DNA of 64,000 nucleotides from Bacillus sp. FJAT-18017 (GTDB lineage Bacteria > Bacillota > Bacilli > Bacillales > Cytobacillaceae): positions 785,001-849,000 of the forward strand of contig NZ_CP012602.1 of NCBI RefSeq assembly GCF_001278805.1, given 5' to 3'. The notes under the pieces were generated by a model, which saw only the letters and a program-made list of their open reading frames with translations, had not been told where the DNA came from and searched no databases. The position numbers were made by a program, and so were the translations under genes. Of the stretch, positions 24,688 through 32,941 are shown in pieces (position 1 is the first letter of the stretch; the number at the start of each line of letters is the position of its first letter).

Positions 24688-24730
24688 GAGGAATGTCGAC
24701 CAAACCAATATGATTTAGGGGGTTTTACTT

Positions 24731-25570
24731 ATGAAGAAATTTTCATTATTTTTTGCATTGCTATTAAGCCTTGTGTTGGTGCTTGCAGCTTGCGGCACGA
24801 ATGACAACGCGAAGAATGGCGGCAATAACGATACTAATAACAAAAAAGAAGAAACTGCGAACAAGGACGATTTGCTTGCAAAGGTAAAGGATGAAGGCAA
24901 GTTGGTTGTTGGTACGGAAGGTACATATGCTCCGTTCTCATTTCATAATGATAAAGGCGAGCTGACTGGCTTTGACGTTGAAATCGCACGTGAAGTAGGA
25001 AAACGTCTTGGAGTCGATGTTGAATTTCAGGAAACACAATGGGATGCAATCTTTGCAGGCCTTGATGCAAAACGTTTTGACATGATTGCCAACCAGGTGG
25101 GAATCCGTCCGGACCGCCAGGAAAAATACTTGTTCTCTGATCCGTACATTACATCTGCTGCGGTTCTGATTACACGGACCGACAATAAAGATATTCAAAC
25201 ATTTGAAGACATTAAAGGAAAGAAATCTGCCCAAACCTTGACTAGTAACTATGGGCAAATGGCAAAAGATCTTGGCGCCGAGGTTGTTGGCATAGACAGC
25301 TTTAACCAGGCAGTTGAGCTGCTAAACTCTAAACGCGTCGATGCGACCATTAATGACAAAATCGCATTCCTTGATTTTAAAAAGAACCGCCCGGATGCAC
25401 AAGTTGAAGTGAAAGACGAATCCGAAGATGCTTCCCAGAGCGGCTTGATGTTCCGCAAGGGCAGCGAAACACTTGTTGAAGAAGTCAACAAGGCGCTTAA
25501 AGAAATGATCGACGACGGTACGTACGACAAAATCTCCAAAGAATGGTTTGGCGAGAATGTACTTAAATAG
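24731..25570 (+). CDS. tcyA: Amino-acid ABC transporter substrate-binding lipoprotein (cystine type, TcyA)
   Basis: This 279-residue lipoprotein has a signal peptide with lipobox LAAC (Cys 21), a low-complexity Asn/Lys linker (residues 25-45) and a type-II periplasmic-binding fold: VVGTEGTYAPFSFHNDKGEL, FQETQWDAIFAGLDAKRFD, RPDRQEKYLFSDPY, SGLMFRKGSETLVEEVNKAL. The closest remembered relative is Bacillus TcyA, the L-cystine receptor, and the gene order receptor-permease-ATPase agrees. It captures substrate outside the cell for TcyBC. A SigA promoter is present upstream. Cystine is inferred by family; other polar amino acids are possible. Confidence 0.85.
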   Translation: MKKFSLFFALLLSLVLVLAACGTNDNAKNGGNNDTNNKKEETANKDDLLAKVKDEGKLVVGTEGTYAPFSFHNDKGELTGFDVEIAREVGKRLGVDVEFQETQWDAIFAGLDAKRFDMIANQVGIRPDRQEKYLFSDPYITSAAVLITRTDNKDIQTFEDIKGKKSAQTLTSNYGQMAKDLGAEVVGIDSFNQAVELLNSKRVDATINDKIAFLDFKKNRPDAQVEVKDESEDASQSGLMFRKGSETLVEEVNKALKEMIDDGTYDKISKEWFGENVLK

Positions 25571-26255
25571 TATTTTTGCAGACCCTGAACGAATGGACAG
25601 GCTGACAACCATCGCGAAAAACTCGTGGATGCCGCTCCTGGAAGGGCTCATTCAATACACAATCCCGCTGACACTTATTTCATTTGTCATCGGGCTGATC
25701 CTGGCCGTGCTCACTGCATTGGCCAGGATTTCGCATAACAAGCCACTCCAGTATATCGCGCGCGTCTATGTATCTGCTATCCGCGGGACGCCACTCCTGG
25801 TTCAGCTGTTCATCCTGTTTTACGGCTTGCCAACAATTGGCGTCGTTATTGACCCGTTTCCAGCAGCCGTTGTCGGTTTTTCGCTCTCGGTCGGTGCATA
25901 TGCATCCGAAATCATCCGGGCTGCTGTTCTATCCATCCCAAAAGGACAATGGGAAGCCGGATATTCAATTGGCATGTCGTATCCCCAACTCCTAAAGAGA
26001 ATTATCTTGCCACAGGCTGCCAGGGTTTCTGTTCCGCCATTATCAAATTCATTCATCGGCCTTGTTAAGGATACCTCGCTTGCCGCGACAATTCTCGTTA
26101 CGGAAATGTTCCGTCGGGCGCAGGAAATTGCTTCCACAAATTATGAGTTCTTGCTGCTTTACTTACAGGCTGCCCTGCTTTATTGGATTGTCTGCTTTGT
26201 CCTTTCCATCTTCCAGGGGAAATTGGAAGCGAGGTTTGACCGGTATGTCAAATAG
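25557..26255 (+). CDS. tcyB: Amino-acid ABC transporter permease (TcyB)
   Basis: This 232-residue membrane protein has five helices and the EAA-loop of polar amino-acid permeases (GQWEAGYSIGMSYPQLLKRIILPQA), plus IRGTPLLVQLFILFYG and LVKDTSLAATILVTEMFRRAQEI. ATG 25,557 overlaps the 3' end of tcyA by 14 bases, which indicates translational coupling. It forms the membrane channel with the ATPase encoded 18 bases downstream. Confidence 0.9.
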   Translation: MYLNSIFADPERMDRLTTIAKNSWMPLLEGLIQYTIPLTLISFVIGLILAVLTALARISHNKPLQYIARVYVSAIRGTPLLVQLFILFYGLPTIGVVIDPFPAAVVGFSLSVGAYASEIIRAAVLSIPKGQWEAGYSIGMSYPQLLKRIILPQAARVSVPPLSNSFIGLVKDTSLAATILVTEMFRRAQEIASTNYEFLLLYLQAALLYWIVCFVLSIFQGKLEARFDRYVK

Positions 26256-26273
26256 ACGGAAGGGGGAAATCCA

Positions 26274-27032
26274 ATGGATCAACCAATGATTTCAATAAGA
26301 GGTCTGCATAAGCAGTTCGGCGACCTTCAAGTTTTGAAGGGCATCGATTTGGAGGTTGAAAAGGGGAAGGTGGTTGTCGTCATCGGGCCGTCCGGTTCTG
26401 GTAAAACTACCCTGCTCCGCTGCCTCAATGTTCTCGAGACGCCAACAAAAGGCAGCATCACTATTTCCGGGCAGACACTTGATTTTACTGGAAAGGCTGT
26501 TCCAAACAAAGCAATTGCTTCGTTCCGCCGTCTTACCGGGATGGTCTTCCAGAGCTATAATTTGTTTCCGCACAAAACGGCGATGGAAAACGTCATGGAA
26601 GGGCCGATTATCGTCAAAGGTGAAAACAAGGAAAATGCCAGGCAGAAGGCTGCATTGCTATTGCAAAAAGTAGGGCTTGGCGACAAGCTTGATTATTATC
26701 CGCATCAATTATCAGGCGGACAGCAGCAGCGTGTCGGCATTGCCCGCGCACTTGCGATGGAACCTGCCGTCATGTTGTTCGACGAACCAACATCTGCGCT
26801 TGACCCAGAACTTGTTGGCGAAGTGCTGAAGGTTATGAAAGATCTGGCGAACGAAGGGATGACGATGGTTGTCGTCACCCATGAAATGCGTTTTGCCCGT
26901 GAGGCAGCCAACGAGGTCATCTTTATGGATCAGGGAGTTGTCCTTGAACGCGGCAAGCCGGAGAACATTTTCACCAACCCAAAACACGAGCGGACCAGGC
27001 AGTTTTTGAACCTGATCCGTCCGGAAATATAA
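26274..27032 (+). CDS. tcyC: Amino-acid ABC transporter ATPase (TcyC)
   Basis: This 252-residue ABC ATPase has Walker [10 protein letters not shown] (residues 38-46), the Q-loop [12 protein letters not shown], signature LSGGQQQR, Walker B VMLFDEP and switch His in VVVTHEM. It powers cystine-type uptake with the two preceding products. GGAAGGGGG lies just upstream of the ATG, and a terminator follows, closing the three-gene operon. Confidence 0.93.
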   Translation: MDQPMISIRGLHKQFGDLQVLKGIDLEVEKGKVVVVIGPSGSGKTTLLRCLNVLETPTKGSITISGQTLDFTGKAVPNKAIASFRRLTGMVFQSYNLFPHKTAMENVMEGPIIVKGENKENARQKAALLLQKVGLGDKLDYYPHQLSGGQQQRVGIARALAMEPAVMLFDEPTSALDPELVGEVLKVMKDLANEGMTMVVVTHEMRFAREAANEVIFMDQGVVLERGKPENIFTNPKHERTRQFLNLIRPEI

Positions 27033-27043
27033 AATCAATAGAG

Positions 27044-27073
27044 AAGCAGCCCCTTTGAGGAGGCTGCTTTTTC
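27044..27073 (+). terminator. Terminator of the tcyABC operon
   Basis: AAGCAGCC (27,044-27,051) pairs with GGCTGCTT (27,062-27,069) ahead of TTTT. Confidence 0.9.
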
Positions 27074-27157
27074 GCTGTTATAAGCAGGCGCCGGCCCCAG
27101 AGGCCGGTATCCCGCTAGTTTTAGCTCAACTTGTGTGTTTTTTTAAAAAAGAAAGAA

Positions 27158-27514
27158 TTAACTGCTTGGTAAGGTGAGGGACTGGAGGATGTGAGCCGCT
27201 ACGTCTTTTGGACTGAAGGGCTTTAGCATAAAGTGGGTATGTGCTTCTTTACCTGCCTCTTCCAGCTCCTCGGAGTATTGGGCTGTCAGGATGAGGACGG
27301 GTGTGTTCTTTTGCATCCTTAGGTTTTTCCAAACTTCCAATCCATCCATCTCGGGCATGAACATGTCTAAAAGAATAAAGTCGAAGTCTTGTTCGAGGGA
27401 AAGTCGCAGCCCATCCCTGCCGTTATCAGCTTCTGTTATTTCAAAGTGTTTTTTTAGATAAAGTTTAAGCAGGTCACGGATGATGGGTTCATCTTCAACG
27501 ATCAATAACCTCAT
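27158..27514 (-). CDS. Stand-alone response-regulator receiver (CheY/Spo0F-like)
   Basis: This 118-residue protein is a receiver domain only: acidic pocket LIVEDEP at the start, phospho-acceptor Asp in FILLDMFMPEMDGLE (about residue 52), Thr in LILTAQ and Lys in MLKPFSPKD. No output domain follows. GGGGGAG lies 6 nt before ATG 27,514. No kinase is adjacent, so its partner is unknown; the orphan histidine kinase at 37,769-39,145 and the MASE3 sensor are candidates only by presence. Confidence 0.9.
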   Translation of the reverse strand: MRLLIVEDEPIIRDLLKLYLKKHFEITEADNGRDGLRLSLEQDFDFILLDMFMPEMDGLEVWKNLRMQKNTPVLILTAQYSEELEEAGKEAHTHFMLKPFSPKDVAAHILQSLTLPSS

Positions 27515-27582
27515 ACTGCTCTCCCCCTGTAAATGTTCTTACTATATTTACTATATTAACATTAAAAAGGAACCTGTCGTGT

Positions 27583-27622
27583 GAAAAAATAAAACGCGCT
27601 TGCCTTATAAGGGCAGCGCGTT
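27583..27622 (-). terminator. Terminator of the 44-residue membrane protein gene
   Basis: On the minus strand AACGCGC (27,622-27,616) pairs with GCGCGTT (27,599-27,593), followed by TTATTTTTT. Confidence 0.75.
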
Positions 27623-27629
27623 CAAGGCA

Positions 27630-27764
27630 TTAGTCACTTAGTTTGCGTCGGGAGACTTTTTCAGTCATGTATTTCGGTTTTTTTGAGATAGCATAGAGTG
27701 ATGCCACGAACGAAACCCCTAACAGTGTTGGCACAACCCATGCCAAATAATCTATTGGTTCCAT
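27630..27764 (-). CDS. 44-residue single-TM protein
   Basis: A short frame begins MEPIDYLAWVVPTLLGVSFV and ends SRRKLSD, one membrane helix (about residues 7-26) followed by a basic tail. AAAGGAGTG lies 8-10 nt upstream of ATG 27,764 and a terminator follows, so the unit is complete. The function is unknown. It lies between the receiver gene and the SigW promoter region. Confidence 0.7.
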   Translation of the reverse strand: MEPIDYLAWVVPTLLGVSFVASLYAISKKPKYMTEKVSRRKLSD

Positions 27765-27909
27765 CTAGCTGCACTCCTTTCGTGATGTAATAGTACACTA
27801 TACCCTTTTTAAACCTGTACTAAACAGAAATGGCTTTTTGCTTAAGGAACTGGTTACTACAGCTTTTGACAAAAATGATTAGGTAAATGTTTACAAAATT
27901 ATCATATTA

Positions 27910-27935
27910 TGAAACTTTCTCTATTTTTACCCGTA
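27910..27935 (+). promoter_or_regulatory. SigW (ECF) promoter of nfeD-floT
   Basis: TGAAAC (27,910-27,915), exactly 16 bp, then CGTA (27,932-27,935) matches the SigW consensus TGAAAC-N16-CGTA in full. The following NfeD-flotillin pair is SigW-controlled in B. subtilis (yuaF-floT), from established knowledge. Confidence 0.9.
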
Positions 27936-27987
27936 TAACCTAATGTACAATGAAAGGGAAGACTTTCAATCGGGGGTGGTGGCAGAT

Positions 27988-28530
27988 ATGGAGTTTCTGA
28001 ATGGGGTGCCAATGGACACGATTTATCTTTACGGGCTGTTGATTGCTGGGGGACTGACGCTTGTTTATGTCCTGTTCAGTGATTTGCTCGATGGGATTTT
28101 TGATGGATTGGATATGTTTAATCCTGTGCTTTTGTTCTCATTTATTACGTTTTTATCAGCCGGAGGGTTTATTTTAGAAAAATTGACCTCTCTGTCGCAT
28201 CTTGTCATTTTGCTCATTAATTCAGGCCTTTCTGCGATTCTTGTCACCCTTTTGAATGTGTTCGTGCTTCTTCCGATTAGGAAGGCGGAGGTCTCCTTGA
28301 CCTACACTGAATCTGATTTGAGGGGCCGGGTCGGAAAGGTGATTACGGCTATCCCGACAGACGGGTTCGGCGAAGTGATGATCGATTCGATTAGCGGGCG
28401 GATTTCTAAGCCTGCGAAAAGCTTCGATGGGGCGGAAATATCCAACGGGCACGATGTCCTTATTGTTGATACAGCCAATGGTGTGCTTCAGGTTGCAGTA
28501 AAAGAAAAAATAGAAAACGAGTGGATCTAG
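27988..28530 (+). CDS. NfeD-family membrane protein (YuaF-like)
   Basis: This 180-residue protein has three or four membrane helices (about residues 10-100) and a C-terminal OB-fold domain (LRGRVGKVITAIPTDGFGEVMID, ... GHDVLIVDTANGVLQVAV) typical of NfeD proteins that accompany flotillins. ATG 27,988 is chosen since GGGGGTGG lies upstream and the product then aligns with the YuaF start; an earlier in-frame ATG at 27,943 lies too near the promoter. Its stop overlaps the SD of floT. Envelope-stress control by SigW is supported by the promoter. Confidence 0.9.
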   Translation: MEFLNGVPMDTIYLYGLLIAGGLTLVYVLFSDLLDGIFDGLDMFNPVLLFSFITFLSAGGFILEKLTSLSHLVILLINSGLSAILVTLLNVFVLLPIRKAEVSLTYTESDLRGRVGKVITAIPTDGFGEVMIDSISGRISKPAKSFDGAEISNGHDVLIVDTANGVLQVAVKEKIENEWI

Positions 28531-28541
28531 GAGGAGATGGA

Positions 28542-30062
28542 ATGGAAATGATTTGGATTGCAGCAGGTATTGGCGTTTTTATTGTTCTCGCACTTATAGC
28601 TGTTTTTGTGACAAAGTACAAGACTGCAGGACCGGATGAGGGTTTGATTATTACAGGCAGCATGCTGGGCAGTAAAAATGTCCACATTGACGAATCAGGC
28701 AACAAAATTAAAATCATCCGCGGTGGCGGTGCATTTATTTTACCAGTATTCCAGCAGTCCCAACCGCTTAGCCTATTGTCAAGTAAGCTGGAAGTGACCA
28801 CACCTGAGGTGTACACCGAGCAGGGCGTTCCGGTTATGGCTGATGGTGTAGCAATTATTAAAATTGGCGGATCGATTTCCGAAATCGCTACTGCCGCCGA
28901 GCAGTTCCTCGGCAAAGCGAAGGAAGACCGCGAGAATGAAGCGAAAGAGGTCCTTGAAGGCCATCTTCGTTCTATCCTCGGATCGATGACTGTTGAAGAA
29001 ATTTATAAAAACCGTGATAAGTTCTCACAGGAAGTCCAGCGCGTCGCATCCCAGGACCTCGCGAAAATGGGACTTGTGATTGTTTCGTTCACTATAAAAG
29101 ATGTCCGTGACAAAAACGGCTACCTCGATTCCCTTGGTAAGCCGCGGATTGCCCAAGTGAAGCGCGATGCCGATATCGCAACGGCCGAGGCTGAAATGGA
29201 AACACGCGTCAAGAGGGCTGAGGCAGCCAAGGAAGCAAAACAGGCTGAATTGCAGCGCGCTACTGAAATTGCAGAGGCTGAAAAGACCAACCAGCTGAAG
29301 GTATCGGAATTCCGCGCCGAGCAGGAAAGTGCCAAGGCACGTGCCGACCAGGCATACGACCTTGAAACAGCCCGCTCCAAGCAGCAGGTAACCGAGCAGG
29401 AAATGCAAATCAAGATCATTGAGCGCCAAAAGCAAATCGAGCTCGAGGAAAAAGAAATCCAGCGCCGTGAGCGCCAGTACGATTCCGAGGTCAAGAAAAA
29501 GGCTGACGCGGACCGTTACTCGGTCGAGCAATCTGCAGCTGCCCAAAAAGCGAAGGAAATGGCTGAAGCTGAAGCTAACAAATATCGGATTGAAGCACTT
29601 GCAAAAGCGGAAGCTGAGCGCATCCGCCTCGACGGTCTTGCCAAAGCGGATGCAGTCAGGGCGCAGGGGGAAACCGACGCTGAAATCATCCGCCTGAAAG
29701 GTCTTGCCGAAGCGGAAGCGAAGCAAAAGATCGCCGAAGCATTCGAATTGTTCGGCCAGGCAGCTGTCATGGACATGGTCATCAAAATGATGCCGGAATA
29801 CGCGAAGCAAATTGCAGCACCGCTCGCCAACATCGACAAGATCAGCATCGTCGACACGGGCGGCGGCGGCTCCGGCAGCGGCGCAAACCGTGTCACTGGC
29901 TATGCGACCAACCTGATGGCCGGCCTTCAGGAAACCCTGAAAGCATCAAGCGGCATCGACCTGAAAGAGCTGCTTGAAAACTACTCCGGCAAAGGCACCA
30001 TCCGCCCAGCCGTCCTTGAAGGAACAGTCAAGGAAGAAAAGAAAGAACCAGTGAAGGCGTAA
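28542..30062 (+). CDS. floT: Flotillin
   Basis: This 506-residue protein anchors by an N-terminal hydrophobic segment (residues 3-24), then an SPFH domain (GGGAFILPVFQQ, VPVMADGVAIIKIGG, HLRSILGSMTVEEIYKNRDKF) and a long alanine/glutamate-rich flotillin coiled coil (about residues 200-400) with EAEMETRVKRAEAAKEAKQAE. It scaffolds functional membrane microdomains. GGAGGAG lies 7 nt before ATG 28,542. It forms a two-gene SigW operon with the NfeD gene and ends in a strong terminator. Confidence 0.95.
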   Translation: MEMIWIAAGIGVFIVLALIAVFVTKYKTAGPDEGLIITGSMLGSKNVHIDESGNKIKIIRGGGAFILPVFQQSQPLSLLSSKLEVTTPEVYTEQGVPVMADGVAIIKIGGSISEIATAAEQFLGKAKEDRENEAKEVLEGHLRSILGSMTVEEIYKNRDKFSQEVQRVASQDLAKMGLVIVSFTIKDVRDKNGYLDSLGKPRIAQVKRDADIATAEAEMETRVKRAEAAKEAKQAELQRATEIAEAEKTNQLKVSEFRAEQESAKARADQAYDLETARSKQQVTEQEMQIKIIERQKQIELEEKEIQRRERQYDSEVKKKADADRYSVEQSAAAQKAKEMAEAEANKYRIEALAKAEAERIRLDGLAKADAVRAQGETDAEIIRLKGLAEAEAKQKIAEAFELFGQAAVMDMVIKMMPEYAKQIAAPLANIDKISIVDTGGGGSGSGANRVTGYATNLMAGLQETLKASSGIDLKELLENYSGKGTIRPAVLEGTVKEEKKEPVKA

Positions 30063-30080
30063 TAGAGGCTAACACGAGTA

Positions 30081-30117
30081 GCTCCCCGCGGAATTAGTCT
30101 GCGGGGAGCTTTTTTTT
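30081..30117 (+). terminator. Terminator of nfeD-floT
   Basis: GCTCCCCGC (30,081-30,089) pairs with GCGGGGAGC (30,101-30,109), followed by eight T. Confidence 0.93.
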
Positions 30118-30193
30118 GTGGTAAGGGGGGTGCTTTGGCTAATGAGACGGTTTCTACTCCACTGGGTTGGTGCCAAGCTAAGGGGGTGGTAAC

Positions 30194-30276
30194 ATATGAG
30201 CCTTTTTTCATATGATATGCGCCATTTTGCTCTCGATATGAGCCCAATATGAGCCGATTTTACCCTGATATGAGCA
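30194..30276. repeat. ATATGAGCC phased repeat (21-21-11-21 spacing), second locus
   Basis: ATATGAG/ATATGCG words begin at 30,194, 30,215, 30,236, 30,247 and 30,268, the same 21-21-11-21 spacing as at 13,560-13,643. Spacer bases differ, so word and distance are what is conserved. Confidence 0.9.
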
Positions 30277-30397
30277 TTTAGACAATTACTGGAAGCTGCT
30301 GCAGCAAATCTTGCAATCCTTTTGAAAAAAGAACCTTGGTCGGCAGCCAAATTTTATTCTAAAATGATAAGTAGACTTATTTTTGAAGGTGGATAGC

Positions 30398-31642
30398 ATG
30401 ATTACACTAGATGGCTTTCGGATTACAAAGTGTCCCGGCGGAGTAATGGTTTACATGGAATCGTACGACCTGAACCTGCCGGTTAAGAGCAAAGAGGCTG
30501 AACGGCTTTATTACAAAGGGAACCTTGATGTACTTTTTTATAAAATCGATAAGGAAATGCTGAAATTCCAGCTGGCCGAGTACGAGCCTGAACAGAGGCA
30601 GCTGCACCGGAAAATCTACCATGAGCTTTTCCCGGAAACCGGACATGATTACCTCAAGAATCCGAGGGAGTTTGTGCTAGGCCTCTTCACACTTCTGATC
30701 AAGGCGTGTGAGGAGGAGTCCGACGAAAAAGTGAGATTTCTGGCCCATTCCATGCTTAAGCTCGTGCCGACCGATTCAGTCTTTGATGACCAGGCATTTC
30801 TCGATTCCTATATCCTTGATTCCCAATTTGGAAAAAATGAATATCTTCACGATGACGAAGCCGCGAAGCTGAAGCGGAAGTACAGGCTGCGGCCCACTTT
30901 GAACGAAGGCGAAAAGCTGCTAGTCCGCGATATTGCTGAGAGCGTCAGTGCTGAATATTTTGCCCTCCCTGGGGGAAGTGTCGCAGATTTCGCGGCAATC
31001 CGCTTGGAAGCTGTTGCCACCTATGAAATCATCCAGTCCGAATATATCCCTGACAAGGCCGTCCTTGATAAAGCCGAGCTCCATCACAAGGACGATGTGT
31101 TGGTCGATATGAAACTAAGCTTTATTGATCTGGAATTTGCGCTTGGCCAGTCACAGCCGAAACTGCCTTCTGCAAGGATAAGCTTTAAAGCAATCAACGA
31201 ACTCCATAACGATTATCAATTCTTCTTTTATAAATACAGGTATCTGACCGAGGAGTCGAGGAGGAGGCTTGCTGCAGCTTTAACTGCGGAAAAGCAATAC
31301 AAGGACTCGATGGAGCTGTTTCCCTATGCGACCCACATTGCATCCCTGATGGGTGTGATTGAAAGGGAAATGAACGAAATAATAAACATGCTGGAAGGCA
31401 AAGCGAAGGCGCGAACCCTCAGCCAAATCACAGCCTGCATGCGAAGCCAGCCGATTGCAGATCTTGCCGACGAAGTAATGTATAAAGAGTACACAAACAC
31501 AATCGATGCCTTGCGCAGCTATCGTAACCCCGCCTCTCATGGCACCGGGGCGACCGCTGATGAATACAGCAAAGTGAAGAACTTTGTTATGAAAAGCGGA
31601 ATCCTCGACCGGATCACCCTTTACAAGAAAAGCTATTCCTAA
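30398..31642 (+). CDS. Large protein of unknown function with C-terminal HEPN-like RxxxxH motif
   Basis: This 414-residue soluble protein is mostly alpha-helical by composition. The N-terminal part (FRITKCPGGVMVYMESYDL) and the middle resemble nothing I recognise. The last 100 residues contain AALTAEKQYKDSMELFPYAT, a helix with VIEREMNEIINMLEG, and DALRSYRNPASHG, in which R376-x4-H381 fits the R-x4-6-H signature of HEPN domains, many of which are RNases or partners of toxin/defence systems. AAGGTGG 5 nt upstream favours ATG 30,398. It stands alone. HEPN identity is inference; nuclease activity unproven. Confidence 0.65.
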   Translation: MITLDGFRITKCPGGVMVYMESYDLNLPVKSKEAERLYYKGNLDVLFYKIDKEMLKFQLAEYEPEQRQLHRKIYHELFPETGHDYLKNPREFVLGLFTLLIKACEEESDEKVRFLAHSMLKLVPTDSVFDDQAFLDSYILDSQFGKNEYLHDDEAAKLKRKYRLRPTLNEGEKLLVRDIAESVSAEYFALPGGSVADFAAIRLEAVATYEIIQSEYIPDKAVLDKAELHHKDDVLVDMKLSFIDLEFALGQSQPKLPSARISFKAINELHNDYQFFFYKYRYLTEESRRRLAAALTAEKQYKDSMELFPYATHIASLMGVIEREMNEIINMLEGKAKARTLSQITACMRSQPIADLADEVMYKEYTNTIDALRSYRNPASHGTGATADEYSKVKNFVMKSGILDRITLYKKSYS

Positions 31643-31683
31643 GCGGGAATGGCTTTTTGCCTGGCCGTCCGGACTTATCCAGC

Positions 31684-32742
31684 TTATTTAGCAGAAGTGT
31701 ACTTTTTCACGTCTGGCAAGATTTTGGTACCGATCAGTTCAATTTTCTTCTTGAGCGTCTCAAACGGGACACCGCCGAAATCCATTTGCCCAATATAGCG
31801 CTGATGGCCGAACATCTCGTGCTGATAGAGAATCTTCTCGACAATTTGCTGCGGGCTGCCTACATTCATAATATTCTCAGGGTCGCCGCCGTGCTGAAAC
31901 CCGACCCATGGGAATCCGCGCCCATTCGTCAGCTTCATTCCCTCGTTAATGTAAGGATGATACTCCCGGAGCGCCTCTTGAGTCGTCTCGGCTGGAAAGA
32001 GGAATCCTGCGGTCGCGACTGGAAGTTCGTTTATGTTAAAACCGCTTCGCTCGGCCGACGCCCGGTAGGCATCAACCGAATACTTAAAGGTCGTCGCCGC
32101 TCCGCCAAGCATGGCGAGCATCATCGGGACACCAGCCCGACCAGCTTTCACCGCACTCTCCGGGCCGCCTCCCACTGCACGCCAAATAGGCAAGCTTCCG
32201 TCTGCAGGGCGAGGGATAACCTGCGCATTTCGGAGTGGCGCGCGGAACTTGCCGCTCCAGTTAACCGTTTCGTTCTCATTAATCTGCAGCAGCAGGTCGA
32301 ATTTTTCCTCATATAGCTCTTCATAATCTCTTATGTTATACCCTAGAAGTTCAAACAGGCCGACCCTGGACGCACGCCCAGCAATGATTTCTGCCCGTCC
32401 ATTTGAGATAAGGTCGATTGTGGCAAAATCTTCATACACTCGCACCGGGTCAAGTGTGCTGACAATTGTTGATGAGCTGCCAATCTTTATTTTGCTCGTT
32501 GCCTGGGCAATCGCCGACAGCACAACCGTGTGCGCCTGCGTCGCGAAATACTCCTGGTGGCTTTCACCGACACTGAAAAAGTCCAGCCCCGCCTGCTCGG
32601 CAAGCTTCGCCAGCTCAATCAGCTCCTGTATCCGCTGCTGGGCAGAAATCCGCTTCCCGGAATGCGGGTTGGGAATATGGTCGCCAAGCGTATACAGCCC
32701 AAATTCGAGCCCCTTGCTTGGATCAATTCGATATTTCTCCAT
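31684..32742 (-). CDS. LLM-class (luciferase-like) flavin-dependent oxidoreductase
   Basis: This 352-residue enzyme has the bacterial-luciferase TIM-barrel pattern: LEFGLYTLGDH near the start, IQELIELAKLAEQAGLDFFSVGESH, IKIGSSSTIVSTLDPVRVYEDFATIDLISNGRAEIIAGR and the late GSPQQIVEKI. It probably uses FMNH2 to oxygenate an unknown substrate, or belongs to the group of LLM oxidoreductases of unknown substrate common in bacilli. AGAAGG lies upstream of ATG 32,742. It is convergent with the HEPN-like gene and transcribed alone. Confidence 0.9.
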   Translation of the reverse strand: MEKYRIDPSKGLEFGLYTLGDHIPNPHSGKRISAQQRIQELIELAKLAEQAGLDFFSVGESHQEYFATQAHTVVLSAIAQATSKIKIGSSSTIVSTLDPVRVYEDFATIDLISNGRAEIIAGRASRVGLFELLGYNIRDYEELYEEKFDLLLQINENETVNWSGKFRAPLRNAQVIPRPADGSLPIWRAVGGGPESAVKAGRAGVPMMLAMLGGAATTFKYSVDAYRASAERSGFNINELPVATAGFLFPAETTQEALREYHPYINEGMKLTNGRGFPWVGFQHGGDPENIMNVGSPQQIVEKILYQHEMFGHQRYIGQMDFGGVPFETLKKKIELIGTKILPDVKKYTSAK

Positions 32743-32941
32743 CAGGCTAGCCTTCTTTCGTTAATTTTATCAAAAGGATACTACAGGAGTTGCATTTTCC
32801 AAAATGAACTGCCTGATTGGAATTTTCATTAATTCCCAATTCCTCAAAAGTGGATTATACTTCCAAATGACTAGTGTTTTTCCAAATCAAATAGATTAAT
32901 ATAGTAGTAGAACGTATTAGCGGAATTGAAAGGAGAGCAAA

